6,529 nt of DNA from contig DFYP01000058.1 of NCBI GenBank assembly GCA_002382645.1, forward strand, positions 477 through 7,005. Direction: 5' to 3'. Within the stretch, counting starts at the first letter, position 1. Every line of letters begins with the position of its first letter. The translations under genes and the position numbers were made by a program. Below the pieces are notes generated by a model, which had not been told where the DNA came from, did no database searches, and was given only the letters and a program-made list of their open reading frames with translations. This document shows positions 1 to 4,783 of this stretch, in pieces. Source of the DNA: Desulfovibrio sp. UBA4079 (GTDB lineage: Bacteria; Desulfobacterota; Desulfovibrionia; Desulfovibrionales; Desulfovibrionaceae).

Positions 1-1514
1 GTGCCGGCGACCTTGAAGTCCATGTCGCCCAGGGCGTCCTCGTCACCGAGGATGTCCGTGAGCACGAGGTAGTCGTCGCCCTCCTTGGTCAGGCCCATGG
101 CGATGCCGGCCACGGGCTCCTTGATGGGCACGCCCGCGTCCATGAGCGCCAGCGTGGCGCCGCAGACCGTGGCCATGGAGGAGGAGCCGTTGGAGTCCAT
201 GACCTCGGAGACCACCCGCAGGGTGAAGGGGAAGTCGTCCGGGGAGGGCAGGACCTGGGCGATGGAGCGCTCGGCCAGCGCGCCGTGGCCGATGTCCCGG
301 CGCGAGGGGCCGCGCATGGGCCGGACCTCGCCCACGGAGTAGGCCGGGAAGTTGTAGTGCAGCATGAAGCGCTTGGACTCCTCGCCGGTGAGGGTCTCGA
401 TGCGCTGCTCGTCGCGGGTGCTGCCCAGGGTGGCGATGACCAGGGCCGTGGTCTCGCCGCGGCGGAACAGGCAGGAGCCGTGGGTCATGGGCAGCACGCC
501 CACCTCGATGGACAGGGGCCGCACGGTCTTCAGGTCGCGGCCGTCGATGCGCACGCCCTCGGCCTTGATCCGGCCGCGCATGAGCTTCTTGCCCAGGGCC
601 TCGACCACGCTCTTGGCCAGCTTGGCCTTTTCCGGGGTCTCGGCGAACTTCTCGGCCACGGCGGCCAGGGCCTTGGCCTCGGCCGCGGACTTGGCCTCGC
701 GGCGGGCGGTCTTGGCCGGGATGGCCAGGGCGGCCTTGAGCCCGTCGGTGGCCACTTCGGCCACGTAGGAGACCAGCTCGGGGGCCGGTTCCGGCGCGGT
801 CACTTCGACCTTGGGCTTGCCGACCTTGGAGCGCAGCTCCTCCTGCAGGTCGATGAGCGGCAGGATCTGCTTGTGGCCCCATTCCAGGGCGTCGGCGATG
901 AGCTCCTCGGAGAGGAACTGGGCGCCGCCCTCGACCATGACCACGGCCTCGCGGCTGGCCGCGAAGATGAGGTTCAGGCTGCTTTCGCCCTGGGTCTTGT
1001 GGTAGGTCGGGTTGAGCACGAACTGGCCGTCGATGTAGCCCACACGGGCGCCCGCGATGGGGCCCAGGAAGGGCATGGGCGAGAGGTGCAGGGCGGCCGA
1101 GGCGCCGGTCAGGGCCAGCACGTCGGGGTTGGTGTTGCGGCCGGCCGAGAGCACCGTGGCGATGACCTGGACCTCGTCGGCGAAGCCCTTCTTGAACAGC
1201 GGCCGGATGGGCCGGTCGATGAGCCGGGAGACCAGGGTCTCGCGCTCCGAAGGCCGGCCGATCTCGCGGCGGAAGTAGCTGCCGGGGATGCGCCCGGCGG
1301 CGTAGGACATCTCCTGGTAGTTGCAGGTCAGCGGGAAGAAGCCCTTGTCCTCGGGCAGGGGCGCGGACACGGCCGTGACCTGGACCACGGTGTTGCCGGA
1401 CTGGACCCAGACCGAGCCGTGGGCCTGGTTGGCCATCTTGCCGGTCTCCATGATGATTTCAATGCCGCCGGCGAGCGTGGCGGAGACGCGGGTTTTTTCA
1501 AACGGTTTGAGCAT
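1..1514 (-). CDS. pnp: Polyribonucleotide nucleotidyltransferase (PNPase), 3' end cut off by the window
   Basis: PNPase degrades RNA 3'-to-5' by phosphorolysis and acts as a homotrimer in the cytoplasm, often with RNase E-type degradosomes. The first 504 codons are visible. They cover the first RNase PH-like domain (about residues 10-140, with YFRREIGRPSERE and LIDRPIRPLF), the alpha-helical linker (about 235-325, Ala/Lys rich) and most of the second RNase PH-like domain. The latter carries FRRGETTAL, SNGSSSMA (Ser444-446) and GDEDALGDMDFKVAG, whose Asp493, Asp499 and Lys501 match the E. coli catalytic Asp486, Asp492 and Lys494. The KH and S1 RNA-binding domains must lie beyond position 1. 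The ATG at 1514 is chosen because an in-frame TGA lies just upstream (1533-1535) and AGAGGA precedes it. It follows rpsO after a 243-nt structured spacer. The sequence is intact where visible; identification is very secure. Confidence 0.98.
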   Translation of the reverse strand, partial: MLKPFEKTRVSATLAGGIEIIMETGKMANQAHGSVWVQSGNTVVQVTAVSAPLPEDKGFFPLTCNYQEMSYAAGRIPGSYFRREIGRPSERETLVSRLIDRPIRPLFKKGFADEVQVIATVLSAGRNTNPDVLALTGASAALHLSPMPFLGPIAGARVGYIDGQFVLNPTYHKTQGESSLNLIFAASREAVVMVEGGAQFLSEELIADALEWGHKQILPLIDLQEELRSKVGKPKVEVTAPEPAPELVSYVAEVATDGLKAALAIPAKTARREAKSAAEAKALAAVAEKFAETPEKAKLAKSVVEALGKKLMRGRIKAEGVRIDGRDLKTVRPLSIEVGVLPMTHGSCLFRRGETTALVIATLGSTRDEQRIETLTGEESKRFMLHYNFPAYSVGEVRPMRGPSRRDIGHGALAERSIAQVLPSPDDFPFTLRVVSEVMDSNGSSSMATVCGATLALMDAGVPIKEPVAGIAMGLTKEGDDYLVLTDILGDEDALGDMDFKVAG

Positions 1515-1518
1515 ACAT

Positions 1519-1524
1519 TCCTCT
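1519..1524 (-). promoter_or_regulatory. Ribosome binding site of pnp
   Basis: AGAGGA lies 4 nt before the pnp ATG, a short but workable spacing. A competing out-of-frame ATG (1516-1518) directly abuts it and opens only a six-codon frame (MYAQTV), so it is unlikely to be the intended start. Confidence 0.6.
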
Positions 1525-1626
1525 ATGGGGAGTCAGAGTGGGCGCGCCGCGTTCCCCCGGAACGTGAGAAGGCTTGGGAAAGGGCTCTTGGCGGGCAAAA
1601 GCGCTTTCCGCAGCCAACCACGTCCT

Positions 1627-1686
1627 GACCGGGACCATCCCGGTCCGGGGGCCCGAAGCCTCGCGCTCCTTGCGCGGGTCCGGGCC
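1627..1686 (-). repeat. Two tandem GC-rich stem-loops in the rpsO-pnp spacer
   Basis: Read along the mRNA, the first element pairs 1681-1686 with 1650-1655 (GGCCCG/CGGGCC). It encloses a second stem, 1672-1676 with 1662-1666 (CGCGC/GCGCG), with loop AAGGA. The next element is a perfect 8-bp stem, 1638-1645 with 1627-1634 (GACCGGGA/TCCCGGTC), with loop TGG. Neither is followed by a T run, so they do not look like terminators. Between rpsO and pnp, stem-loops of this kind are known in other bacteria as RNase processing and PNPase autoregulation sites. That role here is inference from position. Confidence 0.45.
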
Positions 1687-1701
1687 TGGCGCGCGGAAAC
1701 A

Positions 1702-1730
1702 TCCCCGGGGGCGACGGCCGCCCCCGGGGA
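1702..1730 (-). terminator. Strong stem-loop after rpsO: possible attenuator or mRNA 3'-end hairpin
   Basis: A perfect 12-bp inverted repeat pairs 1719-1730 with 1702-1713 (TCCCCGGGGGCG and its complement) around a 5-nt loop, starting 27 nt past the rpsO stop codon. On the transcribed strand it is followed only by TGTTTCC, so the U tract is poor. It may be a partial terminator setting the rpsO:pnp ratio, or a stable hairpin protecting the rpsO 3' end from exonucleases. The inverted repeat is plain in the sequence; termination is uncertain. Confidence 0.45.
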
Positions 1731-1757
1731 CTGGGTCCAAAACCTGCGGCTTTCCGG

Positions 1758-2027
1758 CTACTTGCGGATGCCGAGGCGCTGAATCAGATCGCGATACCGC
1801 TGGATGTCCTTGTTCTTCAAGTAGTTCAGAAGCTTCCGGCGCTGGCCGACCAGCTTGAGCAGGCCGGTGCGGGAGTGGAAGTCCTTCTTGTGGACCTTGA
1901 AGTGTTCGGTCAGGTACGCGATCCGTTCGGTGAGCAGAGCCACCTGCACCTCGGGCGACCCGGTGTCGCCTTCGTGCCGCTTGTAATCCTCGATGATCTT
2001 GTTCTTTCCGTCGGCATCCAAAACCAC
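1758..2027 (-). CDS. rpsO: Small ribosomal subunit protein uS15
   Basis: S15 is a primary 16S rRNA-binding protein of the 30S platform. It binds the helix 20-22 three-way junction and contributes an intersubunit bridge. The product is 89 residues, the usual family length, with hallmark blocks HEGDTGSPEVQVALLT (about 18-33) and HKKDFHSRTGLLKLVGQRRK (about 46-65), ending LGIRK. The start is the GTG at 2027, 8 nt after GGAGG. The frame stays open further upstream, but that extension would run deep into truB and lacks any S15 similarity. The gene lies 25 nt after truB and 243 nt before pnp. S15 represses its own translation in several bacteria by binding leader RNA, and a hairpin at the start codon here (2022-2050) is a candidate site. 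Codon use is high-GC and regular. Confidence 0.98.
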   Translation of the reverse strand: MVLDADGKNKIIEDYKRHEGDTGSPEVQVALLTERIAYLTEHFKVHKKDFHSRTGLLKLVGQRRKLLNYLKNKDIQRYRDLIQRLGIRK

Positions 2028-2050
2028 AGCGCTATCCTCCAATGCTGGTT
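2022..2050 (-). promoter_or_regulatory. Hairpin across the rpsO ribosome binding site and start codon
   Basis: On the mRNA, AACCAGC (2050-2044) can pair with AGC/AACC complements at 2030-2028 and 2025-2022. This makes a 7-bp stem with a two-base bulge formed by the first G and U of the GUG start (2027-2026). The 13-nt loop (2043-2031) holds the Shine-Dalgarno GGAGGA. The arrangement would let stem stability, or a bound protein, control access to rpsO. The inverted repeat is seen directly; a role as an S15 autoregulatory operator is inference, since known S15 operators differ between lineages. Confidence 0.4.
2035..2040 (-). promoter_or_regulatory. Ribosome binding site that fixes the rpsO GTG start
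   Basis: GGAGGA lies in the 25-nt gap after truB, 7 nt before the GTG at 2027. It is the strongest Shine-Dalgarno match near this gene and rules out the longer upstream reading of the frame. Confidence 0.8.
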
Positions 2051-2052
2051 GT

Positions 2053-3024
2053 TCAACTCGCCGAACCGGGTCCCTTCTCGCGGCCTGGCGCTTCTTCGCT
2101 CCAGAGTCCCCGCAGGATGGCCCAACGCAATTGTCCGTCCTTGGCCTGAGCCTCCACCAGCGCCAGGGGCAGTCCCTCGGGCGTGAGGAGGACGGCATGG
2201 TCCCCCGCGGCCTGGGTCTGACCCTGTCCGGTTTCGCTGAGCGGCAGCCAAGCCCCGTTTTTCACCAGGGCAGCCAGCGGTTCGCTCAAGCGGAGCCGGG
2301 GCCAGTGGGGGAGCGCCTCGGCCAGCGGGATGACCCGCTGGGCAAAACGCTCCGGCTCACCAAGGACGGCCTCGAGATCGTGGGCCTGATCCAGCCCAAA
2401 GGGCTGGCTCGCCTCGCGGGTCAGTTGCGTGAGAATGGCGCCGCATCCAAGTCGCTTCCCCAAGCTGTGGACCAGGGAGCGTACATAGGTGCCTGCCGAA
2501 CACCTGACCCTGAATCTCGCCGCTGGAAGGGTGATTTCCAACGGTTCGGCATGGAAAACCGTGACGGTCTTGGTCTTGACCGGCACTTCCTCGCCGGCCC
2601 GTGCCAGCGAGTACAGCGGTTTCCCCTTATGTTTCGCCGCCGAATAGGCGGGTACTTCCTGTTCTGTCAAGCCTTCCCAGGCCCGGATGGCCTGGGCCAC
2701 CTCCTCGGGGGAGGCGGTCACCGGGGCCTCGGCGGTCACGGCGCCCTCGGCGTCGTAGGTGTCGCTGGTGACACCGAGCTTCAGCTCTCCGGAATAGATC
2801 TTCTCCCTGCCGGTGAGGTAGGAAGCCACCTTTGTACCCTGTCCCAGCAGAACGAGCAACACCCCCTCGGCCAGGGGGTCCAGGGTCCCGGCGTGGCCGA
2901 TTTTGGGCTGGCCCAGGGCGTGCTTGATGCGGTTCAGGCAGGCCGCCGAGGTGGGCCCGGCGGGCTTGCGCAGCACGAGCAGGCCGTCCAGCTGGCGCGG
3001 GTCCGAGCGCTGGCGTCTGCTCAC
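2053..3024 (-). CDS. truB: tRNA pseudouridine(55) synthase TruB
   Basis: TruB isomerises U55 in the T-psi-C loop of elongator tRNAs and also acts as a tRNA-folding chaperone. The product is 323 residues (E. coli 314). The catalytic Asp49 sits in GHAGTLDPLAEGVL and Tyr77 in KIYSGELKLGVTSDTYD. The AYSAAKHKGKPLYSLARAG block spans about 126-144. CSAGTYVRSL (about 175-184) carries Tyr180 and Arg182, and CGAILTQLTR follows. The C-terminal 80 or so residues fit the PUA-like tail of bacterial TruB. The start is the GTG at 3024, overlapping the nrnA stop as GTGA, with GGGGG 7 nt upstream, so translation is probably coupled to nrnA. A 12-residue basic segment precedes the usual DGLLVLRKPAG start of the fold. 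The 3' half uses more codons that are rare elsewhere in the window (AGA, AGG, GTA, CGA, CTT). Confidence 0.97.
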   Translation of the reverse strand: MSRRQRSDPRQLDGLLVLRKPAGPTSAACLNRIKHALGQPKIGHAGTLDPLAEGVLLVLLGQGTKVASYLTGREKIYSGELKLGVTSDTYDAEGAVTAEAPVTASPEEVAQAIRAWEGLTEQEVPAYSAAKHKGKPLYSLARAGEEVPVKTKTVTVFHAEPLEITLPAARFRVRCSAGTYVRSLVHSLGKRLGCGAILTQLTREASQPFGLDQAHDLEAVLGEPERFAQRVIPLAEALPHWPRLRLSEPLAALVKNGAWLPLSETGQGQTQAAGDHAVLLTPEGLPLALVEAQAKDGQLRWAILRGLWSEEAPGREKGPGSAS

Positions 3025-3998
3025 TCGGCGGCCCCCAGGCCGGGCATCCGGCCCACGGCCGCGTCCAGGCGGTCCAGGACCTCCTGCAACGGGCCCTCGG
3101 CCGAGGCCCCGGCCGCGTTTTTGTGGCCGCCGCCGCCGAACTGGGCGGCCACGGCCTGCACGTCGTCGCTGCCCTGGGAGCGCAGGCTCATCTTCCAGCG
3201 TTCCGGGCCTTCCTGGCGCACCAGCACACAGATGCGCACCCCGCGCAGGCGGCGGAAAAAGTTGATGAACTCCTCGCAGTCCTCGGCCGTGGTGCCGGTG
3301 GTCCGGAAGTCCTCGCTCGTGATCACGGCCCAGGCCAGCAGGCCGCCCCGGCGCAGTTCCAGGCTGCCCAGCACGCGGCCCCAGAGGTCCATGCGGCCCA
3401 GGCTCCACTGGTTGTGGATGTCCGCGTTGATGCGCTCCAGGGGCAGGCCCTGGCGGAGCAGCTCGGCGGCCAGCTCCAGGACCTGGGGCGTGGTGTTGCC
3501 GTAGGTGAAGTGTCCGGTGTCCGTGGTCACGGCCAGGTACACGGCCTCGGCCAGCCCGCCGGTGAGCGGCACATCGGCCTCGCGGGCCAGTTGGGCCACC
3601 ATGGCGCCCACGGCCGGCTCGGCGGCGTCCACCCAGTTCACGGCCCCGAACGAGGGGTTGTCCCCGTGGTGGTCGATGTTCAGGGTGCGGGCCGGATCCA
3701 GCCGTTCGAAAAGCTCCTTGCCCAGGCGCTGGGGCGAGCCGCAGTCCAGGGCCAGAATCCATTCCGGCAGGACCTCGGGCAGGCGGGTCTCCACAGGGCA
3801 GGGCAGGGGCAGCCAGGCGTAGCGCTCGGGCATCCCCGCGGGGCTGTAGAGGGTCACGTCCTTGCCCAGGGCCTGGAGCAGGAATCCGGCCGCGGCCATG
3901 CTGCCGATGGCGTCACCGTCCGGGTTGACGTGGGCGGCCACCAGGAACGAGCGGCTATTCTTCAGGATTTTCGTGATGTCCCGGATGGGCGTGCCCAT
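3021..3998 (-). CDS. nrnA: Bifunctional oligoribonuclease/pAp phosphatase NrnA (DHH/DHHA1 family)
   Basis: NrnA-type proteins degrade 2-5 nt RNA fragments and hydrolyse 3'-phosphoadenosine 5'-phosphate to AMP, using Mn2+ in the cytoplasm. The 325-residue product shows all DHH phosphoesterase motifs: HVNPDGDAIGS (23-33), LALDCGS with Asp85, NIDHHGDN (DHH at 109-111) and TTDTGHF with Asp160. The C-terminal DHHA1 substrate-binding motif GGGGHKNAAG lies at about 288-297. Length and domain order are those of NrnA rather than of the longer RecJ. The ATG at 3998 is chosen because GAGGA stands 8 nt upstream. The start lies inside rbfA (44-nt overlap), and the stop overlaps the truB GTG. The setting beside pnp makes sense, since NrnA finishes off the short oligonucleotides PNPase leaves. 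Exact substrate preference (nanoRNA versus pAp versus cyclic dinucleotide products) cannot be read from sequence. Confidence 0.93.
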   Translation of the reverse strand: MGTPIRDITKILKNSRSFLVAAHVNPDGDAIGSMAAAGFLLQALGKDVTLYSPAGMPERYAWLPLPCPVETRLPEVLPEWILALDCGSPQRLGKELFERLDPARTLNIDHHGDNPSFGAVNWVDAAEPAVGAMVAQLAREADVPLTGGLAEAVYLAVTTDTGHFTYGNTTPQVLELAAELLRQGLPLERINADIHNQWSLGRMDLWGRVLGSLELRRGGLLAWAVITSEDFRTTGTTAEDCEEFINFFRRLRGVRICVLVRQEGPERWKMSLRSQGSDDVQAVAAQFGGGGHKNAAGASAEGPLQEVLDRLDAAVGRMPGLGAAE

Positions 3999-4314
3999 AG
4001 ACCATGTCCTCGAGAAAGGTGTCGTGCAGGAAGCGCAGCTCGGGCAGGTAGCGCAGCTTGAGGCGCGTGCCGAGCATGGCCCGGAGCTTGCCCCCGCACT
4101 TGGCCAGGGCGGCCCGGGCGTCCTCCAGGGGCTTTTCCCCGGCGGGCAGGGTGAAGAAGACCTCGGCGATGCGCAGGTCCTTGTTCATGCGCACCCCGGA
4201 GAGCGTGACCCGCTCCAGGCGCGGGTCCTGAATGTCCTCGGCGAGCATGGTGGCCAGCTCGCGCAGGATCTGATCGCCCAGCCGGACCGAGCGCCGCGTG
4301 TCCGATGTCTTCAC
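3955..4314 (-). CDS. rbfA: 30S ribosome-binding factor RbfA
   Basis: RbfA binds the immature 30S subunit near helix 1 and the neck of 16S rRNA and aids late 16S processing, notably in the cold. The 119-residue product is of normal size and has one KH-like fold. The family pattern is clear: RRSVRLGDQILRELATML at the start, DIQDPRLERVTLSGVRMNKDLRIAEVFF (about 27-54) written here as the strand-helix core, and the LKLRYLPELRFLHD block (about 85-98). The GTG at 4314 is favoured because GGGGAGG lies 6 nt before it and the protein then begins as relatives do. The frame continues upstream into ylxP without family similarity. The start is 1 nt after the ylxP stop. The last 13 residues (GHAHPGHHENPEE) are a His-rich tail encoded largely within the nrnA overlap. 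Confidence 0.95.
   Translation of the reverse strand: MKTSDTRRSVRLGDQILRELATMLAEDIQDPRLERVTLSGVRMNKDLRIAEVFFTLPAGEKPLEDARAALAKCGGKLRAMLGTRLKLRYLPELRFLHDTFLEDMVYGHAHPGHHENPEE
4007..4011 (-). promoter_or_regulatory. Ribosome binding site of nrnA, inside rbfA
   Basis: GAGGA stands 8 nt before the nrnA ATG and lies within rbfA codons. It supports the start at 3998 and hence the 44-nt overlap of the two genes. An intervening ATG (4003-4005) is in the rbfA frame and is not a start. Confidence 0.65.
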
Positions 4315-4315
4315 C

Positions 4316-4615
4316 TCAAGCCTCCCCGGAACTGGAAAAAATTTCGGTGTCGCAGTGGACCAGTTCATAGTCCGTTGCGGCCTCCACCAGGTTCAGGGCC
4401 TTGGACAGCCGGCCCTCCACCACCTTGGAGTCGTTGCCCACGGTCACGGCGGCCAGGACCAGGCGCTCGTGGGCGTCCATGGCCTCCACCTCGGACACGG
4501 CCAGATTGAAGGTGTTGCGCAACTTCTGCTTGAGGCTCTGGGCCACCTTGCGCTTGCCCTTGAGCGAGTCGTTGCCGTGCAGCCGGAAGTCCAGGGTGAG
4601 CACACCGATGATCAT
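4316..4615 (-). CDS. ylxP: DUF503 / YlxP family protein, function not established
   Basis: This is a 99-residue protein of the small DUF503 family, usually encoded between infB and rbfA (ylxP in Bacillus subtilis). It begins MIIGVLTLDFRLHGNDSLKG, the typical N-terminus with the Ser-Leu-Lys-x-Lys-Arg stretch. NLAVSEVEAMDAHERLVLAAVTVGND (about 37-62, given here only as a landmark region) and a final strand-rich segment ending ELVHCDTEIF follow. Family structures are ferredoxin-like; no catalytic residues are apparent and I infer no enzyme activity. The ATG at 4615 matches relatives, but no good Shine-Dalgarno precedes it. Instead a stem-loop (4627-4645) ends 11 nt upstream, and an AT-rich stretch with a two-codon AUG-AUA-UGA frame overlaps the start. 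Constant linkage with infB and rbfA suggests a role in ribosome assembly or initiation, which remains inference. Confidence 0.9.
   Translation of the reverse strand: MIIGVLTLDFRLHGNDSLKGKRKVAQSLKQKLRNTFNLAVSEVEAMDAHERLVLAAVTVGNDSKVVEGRLSKALNLVEAATDYELVHCDTEIFSSSGEA
4321..4327 (-). promoter_or_regulatory. Ribosome binding site that fixes the rbfA GTG start
   Basis: GGGGAGG is encoded in the last codons of ylxP, 6 nt before the rbfA GTG at 4314. With only one base between the two genes, translation of rbfA is probably coupled to that of ylxP. Confidence 0.75.
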
Positions 4616-4626
4616 ATCATATATCT

Positions 4627-4645
4627 TTGGGGGTTCCACCCCCAA
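4627..4645 (-). repeat. 8-bp stem-loop just upstream of ylxP
   Basis: TTGGGGGT (4645-4638) pairs with ACCCCCAA (4634-4627) around a GGA loop. It sits where the ylxP Shine-Dalgarno would be expected, leaving an 11-nt AT-rich gap before the ATG. It may insulate ylxP from upstream structure or limit ribosome access; either role is inference. Confidence 0.6.
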
Positions 4646-4652
4646 GCCTCGG

Positions 4653-4673
4653 CCAGGGAAGTGACTCCCCTGG
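4653..4673 (-). repeat. Stem-loop in the infB-ylxP spacer
   Basis: CCAGGG (4673-4668) pairs with CCCTGG (4658-4653). Three further pairs, including one G-U, close a UCA loop in the mRNA. It is the third of four consecutive stem-loops in this spacer. Confidence 0.5.
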
Positions 4674-4683
4674 ACCCCCATCT

Positions 4684-4733
4684 GCGGGCGTTTTGGCCCG
4701 GGCACGTTTACGCGCCCGGGCCAAAACGCCCGC
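4684..4733 (-). repeat. Long perfect inverted repeat, 20-bp arms (23-bp stem in mRNA)
   Basis: The arms 4684-4703 and 4714-4733 (GCGGGCGTTTTGGCCCGGGC and its exact complement) are perfectly complementary over 20 bases. In the minus-strand RNA the stem continues through a G-U, a C-G and a G-C pair to a UAAA tetraloop. No U tract follows, so it is not a standard terminator. Its perfection in a non-coding spacer of an otherwise compact operon suggests a REP-like or other dispersed palindromic element, or a transcript-stability or processing hairpin. Whether it is repeated elsewhere in the genome cannot be seen here. Confidence 0.75.
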
Positions 4734-4745
4734 GATCGCGGGGGC

Positions 4746-4769
4746 CCGGGGGGCCGCGCGGCCCCCCGG
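4746..4769 (-). repeat. 24-nt perfect GC palindrome after infB
   Basis: Positions 4746-4755 and 4760-4769 (CCGGGGGGCC/GGCCCCCCGG) pair as a 10-bp stem around GCGC, starting 14 nt past the infB stop codon. There is no U tract. It could protect the infB 3' end or slow RNA polymerase; termination seems unlikely because the downstream genes need the same transcript unless a promoter lies in between. Confidence 0.6.
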
Positions 4770-4783
4770 ATGCCTTCTCTTGT

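Noticed and set aside
1561..1620. Promoter for pnp in the rpsO-pnp spacer
   Set aside because: TTG-containing -35-like words occur, but no credible -10 hexamer at proper spacing was found.
285..1628. Plus-strand open frame of 447 codons opposite pnp
   Set aside because: It lies antisense to a fully recognisable PNPase, has low-complexity Gly/Ala/His/Leu-rich content and no family resemblance. Long antisense frames are expected in high-GC genes with strong third-position bias.
1758..2198. Longer 146-residue reading of rpsO
   Set aside because: The extra 57 residues overlap truB, have no S15 similarity and no ribosome binding site, whereas GTG at 2027 has a near-ideal one and gives the standard 89 residues.
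1993..3504. Plus-strand open frame of 503 codons opposite truB and nrnA
   Set aside because: It crosses two recognised genes and a gene junction on the other strand, has no domain pattern, and is explained by codon bias of the real genes.
4333..4343. Homopolymer T6 near the end of ylxP as a programmed frameshift site into rbfA
   Set aside because: It does not form a proper slippery heptamer in frame. rbfA has its own Shine-Dalgarno and GTG, and no fusion is known to be needed.
4616..4645. Possible sigma-70 promoter for ylxP (TTGGGG, 18 nt, TATGAT)
   Set aside because: Only the -10 is good. Transcription would begin downstream of the ylxP ATG, and the -35 lies in a hairpin arm.
4316..4705. 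Longer 129-residue reading of ylxP starting in the spacer
   Set aside because: The extension would translate the palindromes as a Pro/Gly-rich leader that no DUF503 relative has. The ATG at 4615 gives the family N-terminus.
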